A stretch of 58,781 nucleotides of DNA from Lachnospiraceae bacterium (GTDB lineage: Bacteria > Bacillota > Clostridia > Lachnospirales > Lachnospiraceae): assembly GCA_014803415.1 (NCBI GenBank), contig JAAVBZ010000023.1, positions 203,329 through 262,109 on the forward strand. The letters are read 5' to 3'. Made by a program: the position numbers and the translations under genes. Shown piece by piece: positions 36,261 through 45,700 of the stretch (the stretch's first letter is position 1; the number at the start of each line of letters is the position of its first letter). Below the pieces are notes generated by a model. That model made no database searches. It saw only the letters and a list, made by a program, of their open reading frames with translations, and was not told where the DNA came from.

Positions 36261-36487
36261 GGCTGAGAAGAAGAGGAGTAAGAACTGAAAACCATTAGAG
36301 AGGATTCGGTTGGTGCAAGAATCTTGGATAATAAGTTCTGAAGGTAGCTTTGGAGCTGCACATATGAGAAACACAGATGTAGTATGTGCCGGAGTCGTTA
36401 ACGTTAGCAAACAAGATGAGTATCTTTAAGGTGGTACCGCGTTTTACGCCCTTAATAACTTTATGGTTATTAAGGGCTTATTTTTAT
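36261..36487 (+). promoter_or_regulatory. Valine T-box leader of valS
   Basis: Classical T-box layout. AGTA at about 36278 lies before AGAACT, which pairs with AGTTCT (36334-36339). GAA (36340-36342) follows, and one base later GTA at 36344-36346, a Val codon that matches tRNA-Val TAC. AAGGTGGTACCGCG (36428-36441) is the T-box sequence that binds the uncharged acceptor end. The terminator GCCCTTAATAAC/GTTATTAAGGGC (36448-36477) is followed by TTATTTTTATTTT. Uncharged tRNA-Val should prevent termination and raise valS expression. Confidence 0.9.
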
Positions 36488-36506
36488 TTTGAAAAGGAGA
36501 ATGCAT

Positions 36507-38957
36507 ATGCTTTCAAAAAAGTACAAAGCAGCTGAGTCTGAAGCAAAGTGGCAAGAGTTTTGGCAAGAAAAAGGTATTTACAGGTTCAATGAGGAATCGA
36601 AGCAGCCAATATATTCTATTGATACTCCTCCTCCTACTGTAAATGGTAAAATCCACATCGGGCACATCTTTTCTTATTCGCAAGCAGAAGTAATGGCAAG
36701 ATATAAGAGAATGAAAGGATTTAATGTTTTTTATCCTTTTGGATTTGATGATAATGGATTGCCTACAGAGAGATTAGTGGAAAAAACGCACGGTATTAAG
36801 GCTCATGAAACGACTAGAGAACATTTTACCGAATTATGTTTGGGAGAGACTGACGAGTTAGAAAAGCAGTTTAAGAAATTGTTTATATCAGCCGGATTTA
36901 GTTGTGATTGGGGGCATGAATACTCAACAATTAGCCCTAAAGCACAGAAAACTTCTCAAAAGTCATTTATAGAATTATTTAAGAAGAAAAAAGTTTATTT
37001 TTCAGAGGCACCAGCCCTTTGGTGTCCGGAATGCCAGACTGCAATTGCACAGGCTGAGTTAGAAACTAAAGAAATTCCATCGGTGTTTAATTATCTTAAG
37101 TTTTTCATTGAGGGTGAAGGTGATAACTATGTAGAAATTGCTACAACAAGACCAGAGTTATTGGCAGCTTGTCAGTGTATCTTTATTCATCCTCAAGACG
37201 AAAAGAATAAGCATCTTTTAGGAAAACAGATCAAAGTTCCACTCTTTGGATTTACTGTTCCAGTATTAGAGGACGAGAAGGTTGAGCTTGGAAAAGGCTC
37301 CGGAGTCGTTATGTGTTGTACATTTGGAGATTTGACAGATTTAGAATGGTACAAGCAGCATAAATTGGTATTCAAAGAAGCTATTCTTCAAGATGGAACA
37401 ATGTCTGATTTGTGTGGAAAGTATGCTGGAATGGCAATTCTTGATGCAAGAAACGCAATGATAGCTGATTTGATCGAACAAGGTCATATGATTAAGCAGG
37501 AAGAGATAAATCACAATGTTGCGACACATGAAAGATGCGGAACACCTATGGAAATCACCATAAAGAAACAGTGGTTTATTGATATTCTCTCTCACAAAGA
37601 TGAGTATATTGAGGCTGGTAATAAGATAAATTGGTATCCTTCACATATGCAAGCCAGATATACAAATTGGGTTGAAAATCTTGAATGGGATTGGTGTATT
37701 TCAAGACAGAGATATTTTGGAGTACCTTTTCCGGTATGGTATTGTAAATCCTGTGGTGAAACCATTGTACCGGAAATTGAGGATTTACCGGTTAATCCAT
37801 TAAATGATAAGCCAAAGAAGGCGTGTGCGTGTGGAAGTACTGATTTTGAACCTGAAAAGGATATTATGGATACATGGGCTACATCATCAGTAACACCATT
37901 AATTAACCTGGATTGGTATGATGACAAAAAGTTTAAAAAGGATATGGCTCCTATGAGCTTGAGACCGAATGCACATGATATTATACGTACATGGGATTTC
38001 TATACGATTGTAAAGAGTTTGTATCATACAGGCATGATTCCGTGGGACGATGTTATGATATCAGGACATGTAATGGCATCTAAGGGCGAAAAGATCAGTA
38101 AGAAAAAAGGAAATTCTTCAATGGAGCCGGCTGAACTTATTGAACAGTTTTCGGCCGATGCAGTCAGACTTTGGACATCATCAGGCAGCCTTGGTAATGA
38201 CATTGTTTTCTCTGAAGAAGAATTTAAAAATGCTAACAAGTTGATCAACAAAATTTGGAATGCCGCTAAGTTTGTAATAATGCAGCTTGAAGGATTCGAG
38301 AAAACGGATGACAATGGCAATTCAGTCATGCTAAATGCGTTTAACAAGGGTGAAGAAGTGGGACTTATGATCATGGATAAGTGGATTATTTCTTCGTTTA
38401 ATACAATGTTGAAGCATTTTGAGAAGTATCTTGAGAAATATGAAATAGGCTTAGCTATAGGAGAATTAGAAAAATTCTTCTGGAGCTACTGTGACGATTA
38501 TATTGAGATAATTAAAAATAGAGTTTATAAGCCTGAGATTTACGGAGAAGATGCAAGAAAATCAGGATTATATGCAGCATATCATACTCTTCTAGGTATG
38601 TTGAAATGTTTTGCTATTTATATTCCGCATGTAACAGAAGAGATTTACCAGGGATATTTTGTTGATCATGAAGATTCTATTTCGATTCATAGATCAATTA
38701 TAGAACCGATTAAGACAACAACTGAGATTGGGACTGATGATTTTGAAATCGGAGAAGCTGCAGTTGAGATTATCTCAGAATTAAGAAAGTATAAGTCGGA
38801 AAGAAATCTTTCCTTGAAAGAGGAAGTCGATTCTGTGAAGGTTATATTGGAGAAAGAATTAGTTTTTGGTGATGCAATCGATGATATTAAAGCTACTTGT
38901 TGTTGTAAAAATATTGTAGTGTCTTTAGGTGATTCGTTTACGGTTACTGTTGAGTAA
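36507..38957 (+). CDS. valS: Valyl-tRNA synthetase, archaeal-type
   Basis: 816 residues, class I synthetase. The HIGH motif is HIGH in PPPTVNGKIHIGHIFSYS and the KMSKS motif is GEKISKKKGNS near residue 535. FDDNGLPTERLVEK and the opening PPPTVNGKIHIGH follow the archaeal/eukaryotic-like branch of ValRS, not the common bacterial form. The CP1 editing region is present. No long C-terminal coiled coil follows, matching this branch. ATG 36507 follows AGGAG. The T-box leader supports valine specificity. It may be a second ValRS obtained by transfer. The coding is AT-richer than ppdK before it. Confidence 0.88.
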   Translation: MLSKKYKAAESEAKWQEFWQEKGIYRFNEESKQPIYSIDTPPPTVNGKIHIGHIFSYSQAEVMARYKRMKGFNVFYPFGFDDNGLPTERLVEKTHGIKAHETTREHFTELCLGETDELEKQFKKLFISAGFSCDWGHEYSTISPKAQKTSQKSFIELFKKKKVYFSEAPALWCPECQTAIAQAELETKEIPSVFNYLKFFIEGEGDNYVEIATTRPELLAACQCIFIHPQDEKNKHLLGKQIKVPLFGFTVPVLEDEKVELGKGSGVVMCCTFGDLTDLEWYKQHKLVFKEAILQDGTMSDLCGKYAGMAILDARNAMIADLIEQGHMIKQEEINHNVATHERCGTPMEITIKKQWFIDILSHKDEYIEAGNKINWYPSHMQARYTNWVENLEWDWCISRQRYFGVPFPVWYCKSCGETIVPEIEDLPVNPLNDKPKKACACGSTDFEPEKDIMDTWATSSVTPLINLDWYDDKKFKKDMAPMSLRPNAHDIIRTWDFYTIVKSLYHTGMIPWDDVMISGHVMASKGEKISKKKGNSSMEPAELIEQFSADAVRLWTSSGSLGNDIVFSEEEFKNANKLINKIWNAAKFVIMQLEGFEKTDDNGNSVMLNAFNKGEEVGLMIMDKWIISSFNTMLKHFEKYLEKYEIGLAIGELEKFFWSYCDDYIEIIKNRVYKPEIYGEDARKSGLYAAYHTLLGMLKCFAIYIPHVTEEIYQGYFVDHEDSISIHRSIIEPIKTTTEIGTDDFEIGEAAVEIISELRKYKSERNLSLKEEVDSVKVILEKELVFGDAIDDIKATCCCKNIVVSLGDSFTVTVE

Positions 38958-39063
38958 AAGAAGTTTGCTGTGGTTGTTTGAAAGAGCGGTTGCTCTGCAG
39001 GTTGGATATGATGATATTGAAAATTGAATAATATACTAAAAATTTAAAAATCACCTTACGTAA

Positions 39064-39732
39064 TGTATTGCTAATAATATTCTAGTACCGAGCAAATTGT
39101 CCGAAGGCGGAAGAAGGCTCTATTCCGATGATGATCTTACGCGTATGCGCATTATCTGTTTTCTGCGTGAAGCGGGCATATCCATTAGCAGTATAGAATC
39201 ACTGCTCCATGACGAACACCCGGAAAAGGTGATCTGGGTTCTGTTAGAACAACAAGAAAAGGTGCTTCGTGAAGAACTTAGCGAAAAACAGAAAAAAATG
39301 AATATAATTGAAGATATCAGGCGTGGACTGAAGGACGTGGGACAATTCTCAGTTGAATCCATCGGTGACATAGCGACAATTATGAAGAGTAAGCAAAAAT
39401 TAAGAAAGCTCCACCTGATGATGTTGTTGACCGGCATTCCGGTGATGGTTCTGCAATGGAGTTCCATTATTCTGTGGATTGCAAAAGGAATATGGCAGCT
39501 GTTTATTTTGTGGGTGGCGGTTGCGATTCCCTTTATGATCTGGGTCAGCAAATATTATTTTAAGAATGTTGCTTATATTTGCCCTGAATGCCACAAGGTA
39601 TTTAAACCACGTTTTAAAGAAGCATTTTGGGCGAATCACACGCCGACACTTCGGAAGCTGACTTGCACCGGCTGCGGACACAAAGGCTGGTGTGTGGAAA
39701 CCTGCGCCGAAGAAGTGAAGCAGAACGATTAA
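39064..39732 (+). pseudogene. MerR-family regulator lacking its DNA-binding N-terminus
   Basis: The frame opens after TAA at 39061-39063 and has VPSKLSEGGRRLYSDDDLTR, which corresponds to the end of the MerR winged helix, followed by the dimerisation coiled coil, two hydrophobic helices (about 120-165) and a Cys-rich end (CPECHKVF, CTGCGHKG) that could bind zinc. The first 35 or so residues with the recognition helix are missing, and no start with a ribosome site exists; TTG 39097 is the first possible. The break lies next to the valS cassette. Confidence 0.75.
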
Positions 39733-39764
39733 GTTAATTGGGCTGTTTTTATCTGAAACAGATA

Positions 39765-39814
39765 AGAAGTGTATGTTTTGATAGAGTATATCATGACATG
39801 CACTTCTTTTTATT
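39765..39814 (+). terminator. Terminator after the MerR remnant
   Basis: AGAAGTGTATG (39765-39775) pairs with CATGCACTTCT (39797-39807), one G-T wobble, followed by TTTTTATT. Confidence 0.8.
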
Positions 39815-39921
39815 AATGTTTATAATTTGATTTAGAGATCAACAAGAGGATAACTATCAATGAAAAAATAAAAAACCTAAAAAAAGAGGGAAAAAGTGCC
39901 CCTGACTATCCGTTCAGCGAG

Positions 39922-39950
39922 TGGACTTATTGGGAGAAATAGCGTAAAAT
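39922..39950 (+). promoter_or_regulatory. Promoter of the phase-variable leader
   Basis: TGGACT (39922-39927) and TAAAAT (39945-39950) are 17 bases apart. Transcription would begin near 39957, about 50 bases before the leader ORF. The stretch from 39815 to 39921 shows no gene. Confidence 0.55.
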
Positions 39951-40005
39951 AAGGCAGAACCAAGGCCATTAAATTTACATAAAATTTACGGAAAGGGGTT
40001 GCAAA

Positions 40006-40110
<105 letters not shown>

Positions 40111-40158
40111 CTGCGCTCTTTTTTACCCTGTTACACCCCTTTATATATCTGATATGGC

Positions 40159-40222
40159 AAAGCCAGCGAAAAGACAACAGGAGATTCCTGCAGGAATTTC
40201 CTGTTGTCTTTTCGCTGGCTTT
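40159..40222 (+). terminator. Long perfect hairpin between the leader and the LAL regulator
   Basis: AAAGCCAGCGAAAAGACAAC and following bases to 40182 are complemented exactly by 40199-40222, a 24-bp stem with a 16-base loop, and a run of five T at the end of the 3' arm. It lies inside the only path from the promoter to the regulator gene, so it must be read through for expression. Confidence 0.85.
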
Positions 40223-40301
40223 TTGGCTGCATAGGGCGAAGCCCGCGACCGAGGCGTAGCCTGGGTGCGTATGCCGGTTCCCGTTGCACAAGGAAGGAGA
40301 A

Positions 40302-42707
40302 ATGGATTTGGAGAAAGGATACATAGCCCCCGATACCGCCCTTAAGAAGCTTCGGGCGGCAAGGAGCCTGAAACAGACCGTGTATATCTATGGCGCTACC
40401 GGGTACGGCAAGACAGAACTGGTAAAACAGTACCTGAAAAACCGCAGATACCAGTATATTTCCTGTGAGGAAGACACTGCAGCCCTTGTGGAACTGGCGG
40501 AAGATACGCCGGAAGGAATGCCAAAAGGCAGGAAAGGAACGGAAAACGAATCCCGGTCAGTGGTGGTGCTGGATGACCTGCACCTGTTAAAAAGCGCGGA
40601 AGGGCGCAGGGCTGCACTTGCCCTTGCAGGGCGGAAAGATGTATGGCTCATCTTCGTATGCAGGAGTCCTGTTCCTTCATGGCTGATGCCGCTGTATGTA
40701 GCCGGCGGTTTCATCGTCATCAATGAGAACGATCTGTGCCTTGGGGAGAAAGAGACCACTGCCTACATGGAAACACAGGACATCATACTCACGGAAGAAG
40801 AACTGGCGTCCGTCTGTAAAAAGTGCCGGGGGAACGCCTATGCCGTCCGCCATACGGCCCTGAAGATACAGGAAGGAATGCGTCCGGGGTCGGAGCTGGA
40901 GAAGGAGATAGAAGGGGCCTTTGCGGAGTATCTGGAAGACCATGTGCTGGTGCAGTGGGACAGCGACCTTCTGGAGTTTCTGATGCAGCTTTCCGTCACG
41001 GAGGAGTTCACCCTGCCCCTTGCGGAGACCATCACTGGGAACAGCCATGCAGTGGAGCTTTTAGGGCGTGCAGCGGAAACAGGGAATTTCATTTCCTTAA
41101 AAGAGGATACTTACCGCCTGCATCCGATCCTTGTGAAAGCACTGCGCAGGCGCGGGGCAAAGACACTGGGCTCAGAAGTGCTAAAAGACCATGCCTACAA
41201 TGCAGGACTGTGGTATGAGATGCAGGGACAGATCGTGCCTGCCCTTGCCATGTTTGAAAAATGTGGGAACAAAGAGCGCATCCGGGAACTCTTAGTGCGG
41301 AACGCCCGGTTAAATCCCGGCAACGGCCATTACTTTGCACTGCGCCATTATTACCTGGGAATGGAAGAAAAGGAACTGGAAGACAGCCCTGTTCTGATGG
41401 CAGGGATGAGCATGCTCTATTCCCTGCTGATGCAGGAGGAAGAGAGCGAATACTGGTATAAAAAGCTGGAAAGATTTGCAACCTCTGTAAAGGGCGGGCA
41501 GAAGCGGGAGGCAGTGAGCCGTCTTGCATACCTTGACATCGCCCTGCCCCACCGGGGGAGCATGGATATGATAGAAATCATGAAAAAGATGCCGGCCCTG
41601 CTCTTTGACAAAGGGATGGGGCTGCCGGAGTTCTCGGTCACCAGCAATATCCCCAGCACCATGAACGGGGGCAAGGATTTCTGCCACTGGAGCAGGAATG
41701 ACCGGAAACTTGCTGCCACCATAGGGAAGCTGGTGGAGCGGGTGCTGGGCCGTTATGGGAAGGGACTTGTGAAGGCCGCCCTTGGCGAGAGCCTGTATGA
41801 AAAAGGGGAGGACACCTATGAAGTCTTAACGCTCCTTACCCGCGCAAAGATGGAAGCGGAGAGCGGCGGGGTGCCGGAGATCGCCTTTGCGGCCGTAGGG
41901 CTGACCGTGAGGCTTGACGCCTTACAGGGTGAGCTACAGACGGCTAAGGAGGTGCTGTCCTCCTTTGAAAAGAGCATAAGGGAACAGGGTGCGGTGCAGC
42001 TCCTTCCAAACATTGCCGCCTTAAGGTGCCGTCTTGCCCTGCGGGAGGGTGACAAAAAGACGGTGGAGGACTGGCTGAAGGAAGCGCCGGATGAGAACCG
42101 GGAGTTCTGTATCTTAGAGCGCTACCGTTACCTGACAAAGGTACGCTGCTGCCTTTCCGCAGGGGAATACCTGAAGGCCCAGTCTTTACTGGAAAAGCTG
42201 CGTTACTATGGGGAGAAGTGCCACCGTACTTATACACGTATGGAGATAAACCTGCTCAGCGCCATAACGAAGTACCGGACGGGCGGGGAGTGGAAAGAGG
42301 AATTCTTCACAGCCCTGAAAGAGGCAGAAAACTACCATTTCCTGCGCATCATCAGTGAAGAAGGAGCGGCGGTACAGGAGCTGCTTAGGGCGGCAGGGAA
42401 ACGCAAGCTGGAGAAGGAGACCGCCGATAGAAACTGGCTCTCCCGTATTCTGGAGGAGACAGGGAAGGTGGCGGTGCGCTATCCGGTGTACTTAAAAGGG
42501 CAGCTTGCGAAAGCGCCGGATTTCTGTGAGGCGGCGCTGTGTGTCCTTCGTCTGCAGGCGGAGGGGAAAAGCTATGGACAGATAGCAGAGGAATTATCTA
42601 TCAAGGAAGCCACGGTAAAGTACCATGCGAAAGAGAACTACCGGAAGTTAGGGGTATCCGGCAAGACGGACGCGGTGCTTGCAGCCCGGAATTTAGGGAT
42701 TCTATAA
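40302..42707 (+). CDS. MalT-like LuxR-family (LAL) transcription regulator
   Basis: 801 residues. The P-loop is GATGYGKTEL near residue 31, and Walker B is SVVVLDDLHLL near 88. The central 400 residues are helical repeats (TPR-like) as in MalT. The C-terminal LuxR helix-turn-helix at about 745-800 includes GKSYGQIAEELSIKEATVKY. Such STAND ATPases turn on their targets after ligand binding. ATG 40302 follows AAGGAAGGAG; the frame is open from 40284. The large surface protein begins 15 bases downstream and is the likely target. The gene is more GC-rich than the sequence upstream of 40000. Confidence 0.88.
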   Translation: MDLEKGYIAPDTALKKLRAARSLKQTVYIYGATGYGKTELVKQYLKNRRYQYISCEEDTAALVELAEDTPEGMPKGRKGTENESRSVVVLDDLHLLKSAEGRRAALALAGRKDVWLIFVCRSPVPSWLMPLYVAGGFIVINENDLCLGEKETTAYMETQDIILTEEELASVCKKCRGNAYAVRHTALKIQEGMRPGSELEKEIEGAFAEYLEDHVLVQWDSDLLEFLMQLSVTEEFTLPLAETITGNSHAVELLGRAAETGNFISLKEDTYRLHPILVKALRRRGAKTLGSEVLKDHAYNAGLWYEMQGQIVPALAMFEKCGNKERIRELLVRNARLNPGNGHYFALRHYYLGMEEKELEDSPVLMAGMSMLYSLLMQEEESEYWYKKLERFATSVKGGQKREAVSRLAYLDIALPHRGSMDMIEIMKKMPALLFDKGMGLPEFSVTSNIPSTMNGGKDFCHWSRNDRKLAATIGKLVERVLGRYGKGLVKAALGESLYEKGEDTYEVLTLLTRAKMEAESGGVPEIAFAAVGLTVRLDALQGELQTAKEVLSSFEKSIREQGAVQLLPNIAALRCRLALREGDKKTVEDWLKEAPDENREFCILERYRYLTKVRCCLSAGEYLKAQSLLEKLRYYGEKCHRTYTRMEINLLSAITKYRTGGEWKEEFFTALKEAENYHFLRIISEEGAAVQELLRAAGKRKLEKETADRNWLSRILEETGKVAVRYPVYLKGQLAKAPDFCEAALCVLRLQAEGKSYGQIAEELSIKEATVKYHAKENYRKLGVSGKTDAVLAARNLGIL

Positions 42708-42722
42708 TAACAGGAGGCAGAT

Positions 42723-45700
42723 ATGAAAAAGATTAAGAAACGTGTTTTTGCAGCTGCGCTTGCGGCAGCCCTGCTCTTTACCATGTCGGGAATGACATTG
42801 GCAGCGGTGGCAAAGGAGACGCAGACGGAAGATATTTCTGAAAGCGTCACAACACAGGCGGAAGATGATGCAGCAGAGGAAAAAACCGAAGCGATGCAGG
42901 AATCGGAATCAGAGGGCAGTGATACGGATGAGCCGGGAACCGGGGAAGATGATACAGAGGGTGCCAATATTAATTTCTGCGTCCATCACAAAGAACATAC
43001 AAAGGACTGTGGATATAACAGGGCATCAGAGGGCGGGGAGGAAAGCCCGTGCACATATGAGTGCCGTATCTGTCCCATCGAGGATTTGATCGCCGCCCTG
43101 CCGGACTGGGTCACAGAGGACAATGCGGAGATAGTACACCGGCAGTTGGACGAGATTCTGGATCTCTACCGGGAACTGATGGAGAGGGAACAGGAGCAGA
43201 TCGATATTTCCCGTTGTGAAGAACTGTGGCGGGTACTGGACGCATCCAATGTGCCAAATTCTCTTGATGAGTCAGAGGCAGAAGGTACGCAGATTGAGGG
43301 CTGCAATTTATTTTGGACGTTTGACAGCGGTACCTTGACCATCAGAGGCACAGGCGAAATGGCGGACTTTTATCCTACGTCACCATGGAACGGGGAGAAA
43401 GCCGATATTAATAAGGTGGTCATAGAGTTCGGAGTGACATCCATTGGAGATCGGGCGTTCTCTGGACATATAGCCCTGGAATCTGCAGAAATCCCAACAA
43501 GCGTGACAGAGATTGGATTCAATGCGTTCCAAGGCTGCGAGGCCCTGCAATCGGTCACGATCCCGGCCAGCGTGAAAACAATCGGGAGTAGCGCATTCGC
43601 TTCCTCCGGGTTGACCAGTGTGACGATACAAGAGGGCGTGGAAACGATTGGTTTCAATACATTCGAGCAATGCAGGAGCTTGACTGAAGTGACCATTCCG
43701 GCCAGCGTGAAAACAATCGGACAGAGTGCATTTTCTGGCTGTTCCAGGTTGTCGGAAGTGACCTTTACCAGCCGGGTTGCGCCAGCGCTGGGTAATTGGG
43801 TCTTCGATGATTTCGATGACTTTTTTCCCGGTAATACGCTTACTATCCGCATCCCTCACGGAGCGGTAGGCTATACGGCTGAAAACGGCTGGCCGGAGGT
43901 CACGGAGAACCCTGAGCATACGTGGGACGAAACGGGCCTCTGCGTCTGCGGCGAACAGGCTGTGGCGAAGGTGGAGATTAGCGGTGCCACTACCTACTAC
44001 GGCACTATCGACGAGGCTTGGGATGCGATGAAAAACAGCACCGCAACGATTACCTTGCTGGCGGATGTGACGGCAAGCAATATGTTGACAGTAAACAATG
44101 GCAGTACGATCACCTTTGAGGGTGGAAGTTATACTTTGAGCAGCGGGCAGCAAACTGCAATCCAGGTAAACGGCATGTTCAAACTGGTCAGTGGTACCAT
44201 TCGATCCACTTACGCTAGCCTGAACGCCATTGGCATAGATGTGAATGGTAAGCTGGAGATGACGGGCGGCACAGTTACCACGAGCGACCGTGCAGTATCT
44301 GCCTCTGTGGCCGTGCGTGCTGCTTCAGACAGCAATATTACCATTTCTGACGGGGAGATTTCCGGATATTACGGCATCCGTTTTACTGGCGGCACAGCCA
44401 TAATCAAAAATGGGGAGATTACCGGCAGATATGCTGCTGTGGAGATCAATAGTGGGACCGCGACGATTGAAGGAGGAACCTTCATCGGTTCCAGCCAAAT
44501 CTCTTATGGACTGAACGTTAGGGCGGGCAGCACAGCAGTCCTTCGCGGCGGCACCTTCACGGGCAGGAGTTATGCAGTCAATAATCCTGCTGGCGTCTCC
44601 GCTTTGCTGGATGACACGAAACAGCCGTCTACTTGCTACGCTTACTTTGAGAACGGGCAGCCCGTCAATCTGGATACGCTGGAGGACTCAGCGGAGTTGC
44701 CCGACGGCACCTACACGGTGGGGAAGTGTACCCATCCGGGGGTCCTTAAGGATAAGAGGGACGGCACCCATAGCGGCGAATGCCCCTATTGCGGAATTGA
44801 ATTTGCGGCGGTGCCCCACACCCTTGGCGCGGACAATAAGTGCGAGGGCTGCAACGCGGAATTGAAGGTCCAGGTGGAGATCGGCAGTGCCACTACCTAT
44901 TACGCCACCATTGACGATGCCTGGTTTGCAGCAACTGCCGAGGGCGTGAAATCCGCTGTTGTTACTCTGCTGGCGGATGTGACGGAGAAACTGCTTTTGA
45001 CGGTGTCACCCAGCGATAAGATCACCCTTAACGGCGGGAGTTATACCCTTTCCATAATTGGCTTTGATGTATACGGCGGTCAACTGGACATCACCGGTGG
45101 CACGTTTAAGTTTTCATACGGTAGCATGCTTCTGGTTTCAAGCGGCACCATTCGGCTCTCCGGCGGCGAATTTATCAGCACCACCGGCGATGAGGTAATT
45201 GCCTGTCGGCCTGACTCGAACTTGACGGTCGGCGATTTCCTGTTGAACCATGATAGTACGGATCCTAATGTGCTTCATTATGCCTATTATAAGGATAATA
45301 AACCTCTCGTCGGTGTACTGGACCAAACCATTCTAGCCGGTCCCGTCAAGGTGGGAGAGTGCAAGCATGATGCCAGCTTCTGCGAGTATGTGCCGCTTGA
45401 CGGCGGCATCAGCCACCAAAAAACCTGCCTGGCCTGTGGCGCGGTCTGGGATGCAGAATCCCACAGCCTGGGGAAAGGCAACGCATGTGCCGGCTGCAAA
45501 ACGCCGCTTGTGGCGAAGGTGGGAATTGGCAGCGCTACAACTTACTATGGTACGATTGAATCCGCTTGGACGGCGATGCAGGGCAAGACTGCCACTCTCA
45601 CCCTGCTGGATAATGTGACAGCTGCTGCAAATCTGGAAGTGTCCAGCGGCAGCGATATTACCTTCAACGGTGGGAACTATACCCTTACTGGGTCTCCCGG

